6,056 nt of DNA. Origin: Nitrospira sp. (lineage in GTDB: Bacteria; Nitrospirota; Nitrospiria; Nitrospirales; Nitrospiraceae). Below the pieces are notes generated by a model. It did no database searches. It saw only the letters and a list, made by a program, of their open reading frames with translations, and was not told the origin of the DNA. Positions 5,445 through 6,056 of this stretch are shown here, in pieces; position 1 is the first letter of the stretch, and each line of letters starts with the position of its first letter. A program made the translations under genes and the position numbers. Where the stretch lies: NCBI GenBank assembly GCA_025935475.1, contig JAICVE010000179.1, forward strand, positions 1 to 6,056, written 5' to 3'.

Positions 5445-5606
5445 TTGCCTCCTACCGTGATCCGCGCCTCCTCCAGACGTCCCCTCAGGGGATCTTACGA
5501 GGTGTTGTCTATAGATTAGCACTTTCGCGGCCCTCCGTCATTGAAAGGACCTGATTTCAGCCTACAACGAGATAGAGAAAAAATCTATGCAGCTTTAGGT
5601 GGGGAC

Positions 5607-5622
5607 GGCGTTGCGGAACGCC
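5607..5622. repeat. 6-bp hairpin GGCGTT/AACGCC
   Basis: GGCGTT (5607-5612) and AACGCC (5617-5622) pair perfectly around a 4-nt loop. On the minus strand no T-run follows directly; the nearest T6 is about 20 nt away, so an intrinsic terminator is doubtful. Confidence 0.5.
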
Positions 5623-5632
5623 TCAGAGGTTC

Positions 5633-5688
5633 TGCCGAATCTGCCTGAGCCATCCCCACTGGCAGGATGCCCAAACACCGATTCGGCA
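5633..5688. repeat. 9-bp inverted repeat spanning 56 nt
   Basis: TGCCGAATC (5633-5641) and GATTCGGCA (5680-5688) are perfect inverted copies. Within them CTGCC (5641-5645) can pair with GGCAG (5661-5665), or CATCC (5651-5655) with GGATG (5665-5669), giving alternative nested folds. It resembles a REP-like element or a structured 3' untranslated region. Confidence 0.6.
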
Positions 5689-5694
5689 TGCGCT

Positions 5695-5712
5695 CTGAAG
5701 CAAAGGCTTCGG
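5695..5712. repeat. 7-bp hairpin around GAAGC/GCTTC
   Basis: GAAGC (5697-5701) pairs with GCTTC (5706-5710) across the loop AAAG, extended by one G-T and one C-G pair. It lies about 15 nt after the stop of the 75-residue gene on the minus strand and could protect that transcript's 3' end. Confidence 0.5.
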
Positions 5713-5726
5713 TCCTCGATTTGACG

Positions 5727-5954
5727 CTACGCTGCGTCGAGTTCAACATCCATGAGGCTGTCCAACGTGCGCTGGACAGCGGCTGAAAGGACGGGCTGCT
5801 CGACTTTGGGGATATACTTCGCCAGCTGGGCAGAGGAATACACCCGTGCATGATACTCCTGTTCCAACTCTTTCCGGGCCTGGGCATTGCCTTTCGCAGC
5901 CAACCGCAGCAAGACGCGACGATGTTCGACTTCTTCCTCCATCGTATTCCACAT
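5727..5954 (-). CDS. 75-residue helical hypothetical protein
   Basis: I do not recognise this family. The protein is short, soluble and strongly helix-forming, with a charged N-terminal half (EEEVEHRRVLLRLAAKGNAQ, residues 6-25, then ARKELEQEYHARVY, 26-39). A more neutral stretch with PKVEQPVLSAAV (49-60) and an acidic end (DSLMDVELDAA) follow. No cysteine, signal peptide or membrane segment is present. The ATG at 5954 is supported by GGGGG 5 nt upstream; M5 (5942) is a weaker option. A different frame across 5585-5887 is longer but has no ribosome-binding site and a Pro/Ser/Arg-rich translation typical of a shadow. The gene starts 12 nt after the stop of the preceding minus-strand reading frame, so the two are probably co-transcribed. 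Confidence 0.7.
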   Translation of the reverse strand: MWNTMEEEVEHRRVLLRLAAKGNAQARKELEQEYHARVYSSAQLAKYIPKVEQPVLSAAVQRTLDSLMDVELDAA

Positions 5955-5959
5955 AGATA

Positions 5960-5964
5960 CCCCC
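5960..5964 (-). promoter_or_regulatory. GGGGG ribosome-binding site of the 75-residue gene
   Basis: Minus-strand AAAAGGGGGTATCT precedes the ATG at 5954, with the G-run 5 nt from the start. It lies in the 12-nt gap after the upstream stop codon, consistent with an operon. Confidence 0.6.
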
Positions 5965-5966
5965 TT

Positions 5967-6056
5967 TTATGGTTCGGCTAACACCCCGACTACCGGCAGA
6001 TCTTGAGAGACGCTCCTGTCGTCCTGGGCGGCTTGCTTGACTCGTTCAACCGCCAC
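5967..6056 (-). CDS. 3' end of an unidentified gene (partial)
   Basis: One minus-strand frame is open from the window edge to a TAA at 5967 and gives 29 residues beginning VAVERVKQAAQDD and ending DLPVVGVLAEP. The other two minus-strand frames meet stops within this stretch. The stop lies 12 nt before the next start, a typical operon gap. The fragment is too short to name: a charged helix followed by a hydrophobic V/L-rich end. The upstream part is outside the window. Confidence 0.5.
   Translation of the reverse strand: MAVERVKQAAQDDRSVSQDLPVVGVLAEP

Larger units (their letters stand above)
5445..5726. other. 282-nt intergenic region rich in inverted repeats
   Basis: No gene is convincing here. 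On the right are the hairpins described separately (5607-5738). ATAGA (5572-5576) and TCTAT (5584-5588) flank an A-run; on the minus strand this gives a T-run inside the loop rather than after a stem, so it is not a standard terminator. TCCCC-TCA-GGGGA (5480-5492) is another small hairpin. Minus-strand TATAGA near 5510 has no adequate -35, so the promoter of the two microprotein frames remains unknown. Confidence 0.5.

Noticed and set aside
5572..5588. ATAGA/TCTAT with an A/T run as an intrinsic terminator
   Set aside because: The stem is only 5 bp and AT-rich, and the T-run lies in the loop instead of after the stem.
5585..5887. A 100-codon minus-strand frame overlapping the 75-residue gene
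   Set aside because: It has no Shine-Dalgarno, its translation is Pro/Ser/Arg-rich, and its second half runs through the hairpin cluster. The 75-residue frame has a positioned ribosome-binding site and a regular helical composition.

Overview
The window reads as chromosomal DNA from a Gram-negative, fairly GC-rich bacterium. The outer-membrane lipoprotein Pal, a PilZ c-di-GMP receptor and a TtcA-type tRNA thiolase support this. The style of the Pal C-terminus (an NRRGH box with a Cys pair) and of the PilZ protein reminds me of Nitrospira (Nitrospirota). That genus guess is inference from remembered family patterns, not a search result. I see no mobile element, CRISPR array, tRNA or rRNA.

Layout, left to right. 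Positions 33-2107 (minus strand) hold a tightly coupled two-gene operon: a zincin-type metallopeptidase (HEAGH motif) followed by an ATP-grasp ligase distantly related to D-Ala-D-Ala ligase. The two share an ATGA stop/start overlap, which implies translational coupling. It is the most plausible poorly described system here: a ligase that makes an amide bond paired with an enzyme that probably cuts one. Divergent from it, 2308-3171 (plus strand) encodes TtcA, which thiolates C32 of tRNA. ttcA ends tail to tail with msrA (3168-3704, minus), and one CTAG tetranucleotide supplies both stop codons.

From msrA to the right edge everything is on the minus strand. In transcription order (right to left) there is: the 3' end of an unidentified gene (5967-6056); a 75-residue helical hypothetical protein (5727-5954); a roughly 280-nt gap rich in inverted repeats; a possible 31-residue Cys-rich zinc-knuckle microprotein (5349-5444); a 48-residue single-pass membrane microprotein (5173-5319); pal (4323-4994); a stem-loop; a PilZ protein (3849-4223); and msrA. 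The theme is envelope maintenance (Pal, membrane microprotein), signalling (PilZ) and sulfur chemistry (MsrA, TtcA). Apart from the peptidase/ligase pair and possibly the 5967-6056/5727-5954 pair, nothing shows that neighbours act together.

One regulatory pattern stands out. Three genes (peptidase, pal, 75-residue protein) have an identical start architecture, GGGGG-N5-ATG, instead of a canonical GGAGG. The ttcA start has no Shine-Dalgarno and sits just where a recognisable promoter would begin transcription.
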